Origin: Thermoplasmatota archaeon
Lineage (GTDB): Archaea > Thermoplasmatota > E2 > DHVEG-1
Assembly (NCBI GenBank): GCA_030612095.1
Contig: JAUWOO010000047.1
Coordinates: 1 to 11,521, forward strand
Direction of reading: 5' to 3'
Length of the DNA stretch: 11,521 nt
Positions 1 to 5,780 of this stretch are shown here, piece by piece. Each line of letters begins with the position of its first letter. The stretch's first letter is position 1. The translations under genes were made by a program, and so were the position numbers. The notes below the pieces were generated by a model, which worked only from the letters and a program-made list of their open reading frames with translations, was not told the origin of the DNA and ran no database searches.

Positions 1-11
1 AAATAAGTTTT
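1..11 (+). repeat. Left copy of the element-flanking direct repeat
   Basis: The sequence AAATAAGTTTT occurs here and again at 3349-3359 in the same orientation, each copy just outside the 20-bp inverted repeat. It may be the att core or a target-site duplication. It is AT-rich and short, so the match alone is weak; its position at both ends is what makes it notable. It touches the window edge and may extend further left. Confidence 0.45.
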
Positions 12-12
12 C

Positions 13-57
13 TGAATGTTAAACATAACAAGACCCCCTGTTTACTTTAACTTTTCA
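13..57 (+). repeat. Left inverted repeat of the element
   Basis: Bases 13-32, TGAATGTTAAACATAACAAG, are the exact reverse complement of 3327-3346. Inward of the core, 33-57 still resembles the reverse complement of 3302-3326, sharing ACTTTAA and then TTTT. The core contains the small dyad ATGTT-A-AACAT. It lies just past the 3' end of the recombinase gene. Confidence 0.7.
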
Positions 58-65
58 AACCCTGA

Positions 66-1403
66 TTAATTTCTCATCAACCACTTGTCATTTCCTAACA
101 GCGTGCATGAATACCCCAGTTTACTGAACTCAAGGATTTCCTGTTCGGTAGAAACAATCCTGCTATCATGTTCAACAACCTGTTTAAGACGAATCAACTC
201 CTCCTGCAACACCTCTTTGATTAACTCTTTAATCTGTTCAACACTTGGTATTTTTTTATCCATATCCTGTATCTTTCCACGAATGCCCTTGATTTCCTTC
301 AAATTATAGTATTTTCTCTTTCCATTAATCGGGTTAAGATATTGCTGCCTCTCGGCATAAATTCTTCTAAGCCCTTCAACCCGCCTGTTCCAATAAACAG
401 CATCAACATCACTGATCTTATGACATGTGAGAAAATTAATGATTTTATCTTCCATCCCGTGATTTGTCATTTGTGTAATAAAGAATTTACGAAGACAATG
501 AACTCTCATTCTTCCATATTTGGCATCACCATTCACAAGACCAATTCTCTTGGCAGCCTTCCTAATCGTCTCATTGAAATTCTGCTGAGTAACAGGCATA
601 CGTCCTTTTCCCCGTTTTTTACTTCTACCAACAAACAACGGGCTATCATCACTAAGAACCTCACCACGTTTCACCCTCCACTTGAGATACTCCTTCAATA
701 CAAGAACTCCATCACTGCCAAGAAACGAGATTCTTTCACCTATTAACTCTCTATCCTTCTTTGGAAGGAAACGGATAGCAAGAGGTACATTACCCAGATC
801 AAGTTCTCTCTGAACATCCCCGATTCTTAGAGCAACGGCATCGGATACTCTCATACCAGTTTGAGATATGAACAATATGCGGAACTTCTCTCCAAGATCA
901 ACTACATCCAACATCTTCTTTAATTCTTCCAATGTTGGAACAAGATCCTTCTCCCGTCTTACACCTGCATTCTTATAGTTACGTAGGTTCACCATACCAG
1001 ATCTACCAAGCACTGCAGTAAAGAAACTCCGAACCGCTCCATCCATTGCGTTGATTGTTTTTGGAGCATAACTCTGATCCTCTAAGTAATGCCGGAAATC
1101 AAGTATCATATCACGAATGCCATTTCTCATAATAGGGTCATCACTTTTTAATTCCTGGTCTCTTTGTAAAATAAGTTCATGTGGATTTTTACCATACCAA
1201 CTACAAAGTTTTCGAAGAGCAGATAAATACACATTATGAGACGATTGTCCTATGTTTTTAAGCCAAGTTTCTACTTCCTGAAATTCTTGGAGTTGTTTTT
1301 TAGAAAAAGATTTATACCTACTTGCTTCTATTTGTCTTTGGGGTTTGATACTCATGTTATCAGGCTCCAGGCTGCCAAGGTGTTCATGCACTTTGGTAGC
1401 CAT
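66..1403 (-). CDS. Tyrosine recombinase / phage-type integrase
   Basis: This 445-residue protein catalyses site-specific DNA strand exchange and probably moves the element it sits in. The N-terminal part (about 35-135) looks like the helical SAM-like core-binding domain. The catalytic domain (about 155-350) shows the family residues: Arg185 in TGMRVSDA, a hairpin Lys at 215 or 216 in PKKDRE, His302 and Arg305 in HCLRKFF, His328, and the nucleophile Tyr337. The catalytic set is therefore complete. After the catalytic domain comes a charged, helical stretch (about 360-420) and a C-terminal tail containing KLGYSCTLLG and KWLMR, of a kind I associate with archaeal integrases. The start has no clear Shine-Dalgarno but lies about 32 bases after a TATA-like box, suggesting a short leader. 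An internal ATG at codon 17 is preceded by GGAG and is an alternative. The stop is 33 bases inside the left inverted repeat. Confidence 0.9.
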   Translation of the reverse strand: MATKVHEHLGSLEPDNMSIKPQRQIEASRYKSFSKKQLQEFQEVETWLKNIGQSSHNVYLSALRKLCSWYGKNPHELILQRDQELKSDDPIMRNGIRDMILDFRHYLEDQSYAPKTINAMDGAVRSFFTAVLGRSGMVNLRNYKNAGVRREKDLVPTLEELKKMLDVVDLGEKFRILFISQTGMRVSDAVALRIGDVQRELDLGNVPLAIRFLPKKDRELIGERISFLGSDGVLVLKEYLKWRVKRGEVLSDDSPLFVGRSKKRGKGRMPVTQQNFNETIRKAAKRIGLVNGDAKYGRMRVHCLRKFFITQMTNHGMEDKIINFLTCHKISDVDAVYWNRRVEGLRRIYAERQQYLNPINGKRKYYNLKEIKGIRGKIQDMDKKIPSVEQIKELIKEVLQEELIRLKQVVEHDSRIVSTEQEILEFSKLGYSCTLLGNDKWLMRN

Positions 1404-1430
1404 TATTTCAATTTTTAAGTTGTATTTTTC

Positions 1431-1446
1431 TTAATTTATATTAACA
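1431..1446 (-). promoter_or_regulatory. TATA box for the integrase gene
   Basis: On the minus strand this reads TGTTAATATAAATTAA, an archaeal TATA-like element about 32 bases before the integrase ATG. This would place transcription start within about 10 bases of the start codon. Assigned by position and composition only. Confidence 0.4.
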
Positions 1447-1747
1447 AGTTCATAAGGTATTCTCTCCTTATAAACCTTGTTGTAGGTTCACTGAAACTAC
1501 TTTTATTGAGCGGAAACATTATTGGACTGCAATGTACTTATTTGATTTTGCAATTTGTATCATGGATTCTGTTTTAAAGCATTCCAGATAACTACATTAA
1601 TTGTCATAGATTTTATGCTACATAATGGATCATATGAATGTGAGAGATATTTACAAAAAAAATTTATATATTGCAGTTTTAACGGGCAATAGTTACGTAA
1701 AAACATAAATCAAAAAAAAAAAAAGGTAATTCTCTATTTTTCGAAAC

Positions 1748-1757
1748 ATTTATATTA
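1748..1757 (+). promoter_or_regulatory. TATA box for the secreted-protein gene
   Basis: The sequence CATTTATATT predicts transcription start at about 1775-1780, immediately before the GGAGGT ribosome-binding site at 1781-1786. This argues against the upstream in-frame ATG at 1764 and for the ATG at 1797. Confidence 0.5.
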
Positions 1758-1796
1758 CCACTCATGCATTACAAAAGATTGGAGGTAAAAGGAAAG

Positions 1797-2636
1797 ATGA
1801 AGAAAAAAATATTTGCCATAATGATGGCGACGCTGATGAGTGCAGCAATGCTAGCAGGGATAGTAGCTGTAAACGCAGGACAATATGACACTGACACTTA
1901 TACAGTTGCTTCATTCTCAACAGGAACAGAATCGTACGATGAGACTCTGGCTTTTGATGAAATATCTGAGGAAATGTTCATAGATCTGATTGAAGTTGAG
2001 ACAGGTATTGAAGATTTAACTCTTATTTATAATGGAGAGATGAAAAATGGATTCGATGTTTTGCTTGTCCCATCATCAGGGGAAGAGAGATATATTGAAG
2101 CAGTTGTCTCTGAGGATGATGTAACTATAACTGAATTACAACTTGAAAATGTAGTTACTGAATATGTCGAGGAAAAAGTTATCTGTGATTCTGATTGTTG
2201 CCCTATCGATGAAAATATAGACCAGTGTCTTGTTACAGTTCTAACTGTTGTGGGAGGCGAAGCAACTTCTGGAACGCTGCCTATGACAACTGGAGGTTTT
2301 AAGGTATACACACGCTCTGCATATATTGCAGGACATAACATTTTTGGAATGACCCTATGGAAAAACACAGCAAAAGGAAGGTTCTATAGCTTTAATAATA
2401 AGATTATATCAATATCCGACATGTCGACTCTTTGGACAGCTTGGCTTTGGGAAAAAGAATATCATTATCATCATAAGCAATATGGTTCCAATAATGTTTG
2501 GGGACTGGTTCATTCTGATGCGGAAGTCAAGTGCACACTTGATTATAACTACAGATGTGAATCTTGGGTATGGGTTCAATGCTGGGGTGACGGAAGCTGG
2601 ACCCATGACGAATGGGGTCGTTGTTACCATCTATAA
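1797..2636 (+). CDS. Secreted cysteine- and aromatic-rich protein of unknown function
   Basis: I do not recognise a family. The 279-residue product starts with a Sec signal peptide: MKKK, a hydrophobic core to about 24, and a likely cut after VNA at 27. The mature N-terminal half (28-150) is acidic and includes a cysteine cluster, C130, C134, C135 and C144. The C-terminal third (about 165-279) is rich in Trp, Tyr and His, with YHYHH at 223-226, and has four more cysteines (246, 254, 262, 276) plus WGDGSW at 263-268, ending in GRCYHL. Eight cysteines after the signal peptide suggest disulfides or metal binding outside the cell. An in-frame ATG exists at 1764, but GGAGGT at 1781-1786, ten bases before ATG 1797, and the TATA box at 1748-1757 favour this start. 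A strong terminator follows. As element cargo next to a small membrane protein it could be a secreted effector or archaeocin, but this is speculation. Confidence 0.75.
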   Translation: MKKKIFAIMMATLMSAAMLAGIVAVNAGQYDTDTYTVASFSTGTESYDETLAFDEISEEMFIDLIEVETGIEDLTLIYNGEMKNGFDVLLVPSSGEERYIEAVVSEDDVTITELQLENVVTEYVEEKVICDSDCCPIDENIDQCLVTVLTVVGGEATSGTLPMTTGGFKVYTRSAYIAGHNIFGMTLWKNTAKGRFYSFNNKIISISDMSTLWTAWLWEKEYHYHHKQYGSNNVWGLVHSDAEVKCTLDYNYRCESWVWVQCWGDGSWTHDEWGRCYHL

Positions 2637-2653
2637 ATAATAATCTGCAATCT

Positions 2654-2700
2654 GGAAGCAATAATCTCAATAGTTTGCTTCCTTTAAATTTTTTTTCTTT
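2654..2700 (+). terminator. Hairpin and T-tract terminator after the secreted-protein gene
   Basis: An 8-bp perfect stem (GGAAGCAA at 2654-2661 with TTGCTTCC at 2675-2682) with a 13-base loop is followed by a T-rich tract through 2700. It sits 17 bases after the stop codon, so the secreted-protein gene is probably transcribed alone. Confidence 0.7.
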
Positions 2701-2818
2701 TCAGCTCTATAAATCACCTTTTTAGTCTGGCATACATCTCCGTTGTTTCAAGGCAAGGGAGTCTTAAATCATAACCCATCATTTTTTAAAGCTTGATAAT
2801 ATAAGTTAGAAAGGAAAT

Positions 2819-3127
2819 ATGTTAAATATTGAAAAAAAGAAGAAATTTGATAAAAAATCAAATAGATTTAGAAGAATTATAATTGGTTTTACTATGGGTT
2901 TCATAATTCCCTTCCTTTTTTTTAGGGATGCAAATCCAGTTTTTAGAATTCTAGTCAGTTTTACAGGAGGGGCGTTTGGCATTATTGGTGGATTTTTTTA
3001 TACAATTGAAAAGGAAAGTGAAGGAGAACGTATAGAAGCTTTAGAATGGTGGCAATGGACTTTGCTCGGGTTATCTTTAATAGCTGTATTACTTTTGTTT
3101 ACGCTACTCCTTAGAATATTTTTATGA
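2819..3127 (+). CDS. Small three-helix membrane protein, function unknown
   Basis: The 102-residue product has a strongly basic N terminus (residues 6-19, many Lys and Arg) and three hydrophobic segments at about 19-35, 41-61 and 78-101. A charged loop, EKESEGERIE, lies between the second and third. The positive-inside rule places the N terminus in the cytoplasm. No family is recognised. A TATA-like stretch (2794-2804) lies about 20-25 bases before the ATG, so the mRNA is probably leaderless; the AAAGGA at 2810-2815 is too close to be a good ribosome-binding site. It lies inside the proposed element, after the secreted-protein gene and its terminator. An immunity protein for that product is one possible role, with no direct support beyond adjacency. 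Confidence 0.6.
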   Translation: MLNIEKKKKFDKKSNRFRRIIIGFTMGFIIPFLFFRDANPVFRILVSFTGGAFGIIGGFFYTIEKESEGERIEALEWWQWTLLGLSLIAVLLLFTLLLRIFL

Positions 3128-3326
3128 ATAAAGCAAATATTGCTGGTTGAAAAGGGTGCTATTCTTCTTTCTGTTGTTTTTGTTAGGAGGAGTGCAAATT
3201 ATCCAAAACCTGCCAAGAACCATGTGAAATATCATAGAGAACAATACTTGATCTAGTTAAGTGTGGATACTTAGATGGAAAAAATGATTGAAATGGTTTT
3301 CTCAAAAATTAAAGTGAACTACGGCA
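3128..3326. other. Non-coding right end of the element, possible gene remnant
   Basis: No intact gene is seen. One plus-strand frame from about 3184 reads peptide-like text including CKLSKTCQEPCEIS, a stop, then ILDLVKCGYLDGKND. This resembles a short decayed fragment, perhaps of a winged-helix protein, but it is too short to identify. Non-coding sequence is equally possible. Confidence 0.35.
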
Positions 3327-3346
3327 CTTGTTATGTTTAACATTCA
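3302..3346 (-). repeat. Right inverted repeat of the element
   Basis: Bases 3327-3346 are the exact reverse complement of 13-32. The inward side, 3302-3326, is an imperfect match to 33-57. The orientation, both copies reading inward from the ends, is that of terminal inverted repeats. Confidence 0.7.
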
Positions 3347-3348
3347 TA

Positions 3349-3359
3349 AAATAAGTTTT
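3349..3359 (+). repeat. Right copy of the element-flanking direct repeat
   Basis: This AAATAAGTTTT matches 1-11 in the same orientation and starts two bases outside the right inverted repeat. Proposed as the attR core or a target duplication. Confidence 0.45.
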
Positions 3360-3385
3360 TTAGAGATAGGGAATTTAGATATTCT

Positions 3386-3395
3386 TTATAAATAA
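3386..3395 (+). promoter_or_regulatory. TATA box for the Doc/Fic-like gene
   Basis: TTTATAAATA lies about 45 bases before the ATG at 3435 and predicts a leader of about 20 bases. It is only about 27 bases beyond the right direct repeat, so insertion of the element has placed this promoter at a junction. Confidence 0.4.
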
Positions 3396-3434
3396 ACACA
3401 AAGATTATAGGGTTCTCTGCATTTCGATTGTTTA

Positions 3435-3833
3435 ATGGTTGGAATTGTATACCCTACTGTTGATGAGATTCAGTATAATAATACCATTGCAATTGAAATG
3501 TTTAGGACAAGTAAACAAGACCAAGCAAAAACAATTAGTACTTCTTACATACAGAGATCCATAGAAAAGACAAAAATGAATCCTGGTGATATGTATGATA
3601 AAGCAGCACGATTACTCATCGAACTAACACGCATGCATGCTTTTGAAAGCGGAAATAAACGAACTGCCTTTCTCTCAACAAAAAAATTTGTCCTCAAGAA
3701 TGAAGGAAAATTTAATATACCTGATACAATAGATAATGTTAAGGTAATGATTGGCATAAGAGAAAATTATTATTCTCAAAATGAAATAAAAGAGTGGATT
3801 ATGAATGGTAAAATCAAAAAATTTGAAAGATAA
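3435..3833 (+). CDS. Doc/Fic-family protein (death-on-curing type)
   Basis: The 132-residue product matches the short Doc branch of the Fic fold, which modifies target proteins with a phosphate or nucleotide group; phage P1 Doc phosphorylates EF-Tu. The signature is HAFESGNKR at 68-76. As in Doc, Lys replaces the second Gly of the Fic motif HxFx(D/E)GNGR. The acidic residue expected at the fifth motif position is Ser72, so metal binding or activity may be altered. Helices at about 53-68 and 77-90 flank the motif, and the length is normal for Doc. The start at YPTVDEI aligns with the usual Doc N terminus. No Phd-like antitoxin gene precedes it; a 44-codon ORF overlaps its 3' end. It lies just outside the proposed element. 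Whether it is a toxin, and which reaction it performs, cannot be told from sequence. Confidence 0.8.
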   Translation: MVGIVYPTVDEIQYNNTIAIEMFRTSKQDQAKTISTSYIQRSIEKTKMNPGDMYDKAARLLIELTRMHAFESGNKRTAFLSTKKFVLKNEGKFNIPDTIDNVKVMIGIRENYYSQNEIKEWIMNGKIKKFER

Positions 3834-3939
3834 TATTTCAGAAGAAACCAGAAAAAAAATTGCTGATGAAGAATTTCGAGAGATCGTTAAAATAGCAAAT
3901 GGCCATAAAAAAACTCTTAGCGCATTAGCTAAGCATTGA
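3805..3939 (+). CDS. Small protein overlapping the Doc-like gene, candidate antitoxin
   Basis: A 44-residue ORF starts with ATG at 3805, 29 bases before the Doc-like gene ends, in the +1 frame, and stops with TGA at 3937-3939. The peptide is charged and predicted helical, with EETRKKIADEEFREIVKIAN at 13-32 and a tail ending LSALAKH. Overlap with the preceding gene suggests translational coupling, as is common for toxin-antitoxin pairs. It does not show the (S/T)xxxE(G/N) inhibitory motif of the VbhA-type Fic antitoxins. No clear Shine-Dalgarno is present, as expected for a coupled gene. The antitoxin role is inference from position and size; a chance ORF is possible. Confidence 0.5.
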   Translation: MVKSKNLKDNISEETRKKIADEEFREIVKIANGHKKTLSALAKH

Positions 3940-4031
3940 TTAGTAGCATTAAAAATACGTTTTTCAAATGTTTTGGTATTTAAACCTATTTTTTGTCTTT
4001 ACACCTTTACTATGTTAATATCCAACGTTTA

Positions 4032-4799
4032 TTAGGCGCCTATTTGGATGGGATTAATAATTCTCTTAAGAGTGGCAATTGCAGATAGGGATGCCATGTA
4101 ACTTGATTTTGGATTATTTGGGTTGGGCATGTTTTCTACTTCAGCTCTGAGTCTGCCAAATTTGCCATGAGCAAGTATTTTATGATTTATCCTTGTGACA
4201 ACAGGATCTGCAACTATTTGAACTTTAGTTCTATCGAATCCCACTCCTGCAAGTGACAGACTTGCAGCTACGTTAATATTTCTTGGAAATTCTTTTACGG
4301 CCTCTCTGGCATTTCCTTCAAAAACAGTTATTCTTTTCCCATAGTTTTTTCCTAAAGATTTGGGGGGCTTTGTAGTCACGAGTGTTACTTCATCTATGGC
4401 ATCAATACTAGCCGATAATATCCCATCTATGCCACATACCGCACCAGATGGAAGGTATATTTTACAATGTTTACTTCTGGCTGTTTCCTCAAGTTCCTTC
4501 CTACATTTATCATCAAATAAACTCCCAACACTCATGATAATCAAATCCTTGCCTGCTTGGAGTATATCCATGGCATATTCATCTACTGCTTGCTGTGACG
4601 CAGCTTCGAATACAACGTCTACATTTTCCAAAAATTCTTTTACAGGTTTTATTTCTGCTTTTTTAAGGTTTTTTTTAAGATCAATAGCTTTTTTCTTGTC
4701 AATATCCTGTAAATAAATCTTCTCAATTTCCTTCATTTCATCTGCAGCTAGTGCTACGTCTGTCCCTATTGCACCACAGCCAATTATTCCAAGATTCAT
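4032..4799 (-). CDS. nadX: L-aspartate dehydrogenase
   Basis: NadX oxidises L-aspartate to iminoaspartate with NAD(P)+, the first step of de novo NAD synthesis in organisms without aspartate oxidase NadB. The 255-residue protein opens with the Rossmann dinucleotide motif GCGAIG at 7-12. Family landmarks follow in order: VFEAAS at 63-68, SVGSL at 90-94, LPSGAVCGIDG at 116-126, TTKPP at 142-146, FPRNINVAASLSLAG at 171-185, and NPNNPKSS at 226-233. His206, in the RINHKI stretch, is the likely catalytic histidine. The length is normal. Its gene is divergent from nadC and shares a 45-48 bp promoter region, consistent with a common pathway. A TATA box on the minus strand puts transcription start only a few bases before the ATG. 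Quinolinate synthase NadA, which uses iminoaspartate, is not in the window. Confidence 0.93.
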   Translation of the reverse strand: MNLGIIGCGAIGTDVALAADEMKEIEKIYLQDIDKKKAIDLKKNLKKAEIKPVKEFLENVDVVFEAASQQAVDEYAMDILQAGKDLIIMSVGSLFDDKCRKELEETARSKHCKIYLPSGAVCGIDGILSASIDAIDEVTLVTTKPPKSLGKNYGKRITVFEGNAREAVKEFPRNINVAASLSLAGVGFDRTKVQIVADPVVTRINHKILAHGKFGRLRAEVENMPNPNNPKSSYMASLSAIATLKRIINPIQIGA

Positions 4800-4808
4800 T
4801 CTTTTACC

Positions 4809-4838
4809 AAAACCTTAAAACGATGAGTTAATATAAAA
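4809..4838. promoter_or_regulatory. Divergent nadX/nadC promoter region
   Basis: Two archaeal promoters are packed between the start codons. For nadC (plus), AAAACC at 4809-4814 (BRE-like) and TTAAAA at 4815-4820 lie about 27-30 bases before the GTG/ATG, giving a leaderless mRNA. For nadX (minus), the TATA box read from 4837 to 4829 (TTTATATTA) lies about 34 bases from its ATG. The two elements lie about 10 bases apart, so transcription factors for the two genes could interfere or be jointly regulated. Confidence 0.5.
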
Positions 4839-4847
4839 AATATTGTG

Positions 4848-5663
4848 ATGGACGATATTGATAGATTTTTGGAAGAAGACATAGGGGCGGAAGGAGATAT
4901 AACTTCGAACTCCTTATTTACTGATGAGATTGCCCGGGCACACATCATTGCAAAAGAGAATTGTGTTGTTGCTGGACTAGAAGAAATAAAAATGGTTTTT
5001 AAAAGAACAGGGGCTCAGATGGAATTGCTGGTAAATGATGGAGATTTTGTTAAAGAAAAAACCATTGTGGCTGAGGTAAAGGGGCCGATTCGTTCTATTC
5101 TCATGGGGGAAAGATTGGCTCTAAATTTTATATGTAAGATGAGTGGCATTGCTTCTGAGACAAGGAAACTTGTAGATAAATGTAGAAATATAAATCCACG
5201 TGTGACCGTAGCAGCCACAAGGAAAACAACGCCAGGCTTTCGCAAATATGAGAAAAAAGCTGTTATGCTAGGTGGAGGCGAGTCACATCGATATGGGTTA
5301 TATGATGCTGTTATGATTAAGGATAACCATATAAAATGTGTTGGTTCTGTTGAAGAAGCGATTAGGCGAGTAAAGCAGAAAGTTCACGATACGCTTGTAG
5401 AAGTTGAGGTGGAAAACGAAAAAGATGCCATCATAGCCGCGGAAATGAAAGTTGATGTCGTCATGTTGGATAATTGTAGTCCTGAAAATGCAGAGGTGCT
5501 CGCTGATAAAATTCGGGAGATAAATGCCAATGTTTTAATTGAAATATCTGGAGGGGTTACTCCTGATAATATAGTTGAGTACGCGTCTTTTGCTGACCGT
5601 ATTTCTTTGGGATATCTTACACACAGCATCAAGAGTAAGGATTTTTCTTTAGAATTAAACTAG
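4848..5663 (+). CDS. nadC: Quinolinate phosphoribosyltransferase (decarboxylating)
   Basis: NadC joins quinolinate and PRPP to give nicotinate mononucleotide, CO2 and pyrophosphate, committing the de novo pathway to NAD. The 271-residue protein has the open-faced sandwich N-terminal domain (about 1-105), including EDIGAEGDITS and ERLALNFICKMSGIAS. The TIM-barrel-like catalytic domain follows, with ATRKTTPGFRKYEKKAV (PRPP/quinolinate site), GGGESHRYGLYDAVMIKDNH, EVEVEN, VMLDN and EISGGV. All expected signature segments are present and the length is normal. A GTG directly before the ATG (4845) is an equally possible start. The mRNA is probably leaderless. It is transcribed away from nadX; no other NAD gene follows it. 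Confidence 0.96.
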   Translation: MDDIDRFLEEDIGAEGDITSNSLFTDEIARAHIIAKENCVVAGLEEIKMVFKRTGAQMELLVNDGDFVKEKTIVAEVKGPIRSILMGERLALNFICKMSGIASETRKLVDKCRNINPRVTVAATRKTTPGFRKYEKKAVMLGGGESHRYGLYDAVMIKDNHIKCVGSVEEAIRRVKQKVHDTLVEVEVENEKDAIIAAEMKVDVVMLDNCSPENAEVLADKIREINANVLIEISGGVTPDNIVEYASFADRISLGYLTHSIKSKDFSLELN

Positions 5664-5672
5664 AATTTTTTA
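5664..5672 (+). terminator. T-tract after nadC
   Basis: Six T residues at 5666-5671 follow directly after the nadC stop. Archaeal RNA polymerase can terminate at such tracts without a hairpin. The ftsZ promoter starts about 45 bases later, supporting separate transcription. Confidence 0.35.
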
Positions 5673-5716
5673 GGAAATGTTTAATAATCAAAATTCCTTT
5701 ACAATTATTGTAGGAG

Positions 5717-5731
5717 CATATAATATAATAT
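5717..5731 (+). promoter_or_regulatory. ftsZ promoter TATA box
   Basis: The AT-only stretch CATATAATATAATAT predicts transcription start at about 5745-5750, leaving a leader of about 30 bases that carries the GGTGAT ribosome-binding site at 5771-5776. Confidence 0.5.
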
Positions 5732-5732
5732 G

Positions 5733-5744
5733 TCACTATAGTGA
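5733..5744. promoter_or_regulatory. Perfect 12-bp palindrome at the ftsZ promoter, candidate operator
   Basis: TCACTATAGTGA is a perfect inverted repeat located between the TATA box and the predicted transcription start of ftsZ, where a bound dimeric repressor would block RNA polymerase. I saw no second copy of it in the window. The regulator is unknown. Confidence 0.4.
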
Positions 5745-5780
5745 ATTGGGGTTTATTATTGTGAGGATACGGTGATTTAG

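Larger units (their letters stand above)
1404..1796. other. Intergenic stretch between divergent integrase and secreted-protein genes
   Basis: About 390 AT-rich bases separate the integrase (minus) from the secreted protein (plus). It holds the integrase TATA box, further TATA-like sites at 1468-1478 and 1662-1670, and a run of 13 A at 1712-1724. A plus-strand reading frame without stops runs 1445-1588. Its conceptual peptide includes TTFIERKHYWTAMYLF and ends at TAA 1589-1591. It has no start codon near its beginning, so it may be decayed coding sequence or chance. Confidence 0.5.
12..3348. mobile_element. Putative integrase-borne element with inverted ends and flanking direct repeat
   Basis: The segment is bounded by an exact 20-bp inverted repeat (13-32 and 3327-3346) with further imperfect inward similarity, and then by an 11-bp direct repeat (1-11 and 3349-3359). 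It encodes a tyrosine recombinase at its left end, a secreted cysteine-rich protein and a small membrane protein. The boundaries are inferred from the repeats. Two readings fit. One is site-specific integration by the recombinase, with the direct repeat as att core and the inverted repeats as recombinase-binding arms. The other is a transposon with terminal inverted repeats and a target duplication of 11 to 14 bp, although no DDE transposase or Cas1 gene is visible. No element of exactly this layout is recognised. The left flank lies outside the window, so the direct repeat may be longer than seen. Confidence 0.55.

Noticed and set aside
342..746. Plus-strand open frame of 134 codons inside the integrase gene
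   Set aside because: It is antisense to the conserved catalytic part of the recombinase and its translation resembles nothing.
1712..1724. Run of 13 A considered as a regulatory or slippage site
   Set aside because: It lies in non-coding AT-rich DNA upstream of the promoter; nothing ties it to a function.
2027..2368. Minus-strand open frame inside the secreted-protein gene
   Set aside because: The plus-strand gene has a signal peptide, ribosome-binding site, TATA box and terminator; the antisense frame has none.
3274..3339. Tiny plus-strand ORF starting MEKMIEMVFSK just before the right element end, considered as an antitoxin for the Doc-like protein
   Set aside because: It is about 20 codons, runs into the inverted repeat, lacks a ribosome-binding site and does not resemble Phd.
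12..3348. Casposon, suggested by terminal inverted repeats with a roughly 14-bp duplication
   Set aside because: No Cas1 or DNA polymerase B gene is present between the ends; a tyrosine recombinase is the only mobility gene.
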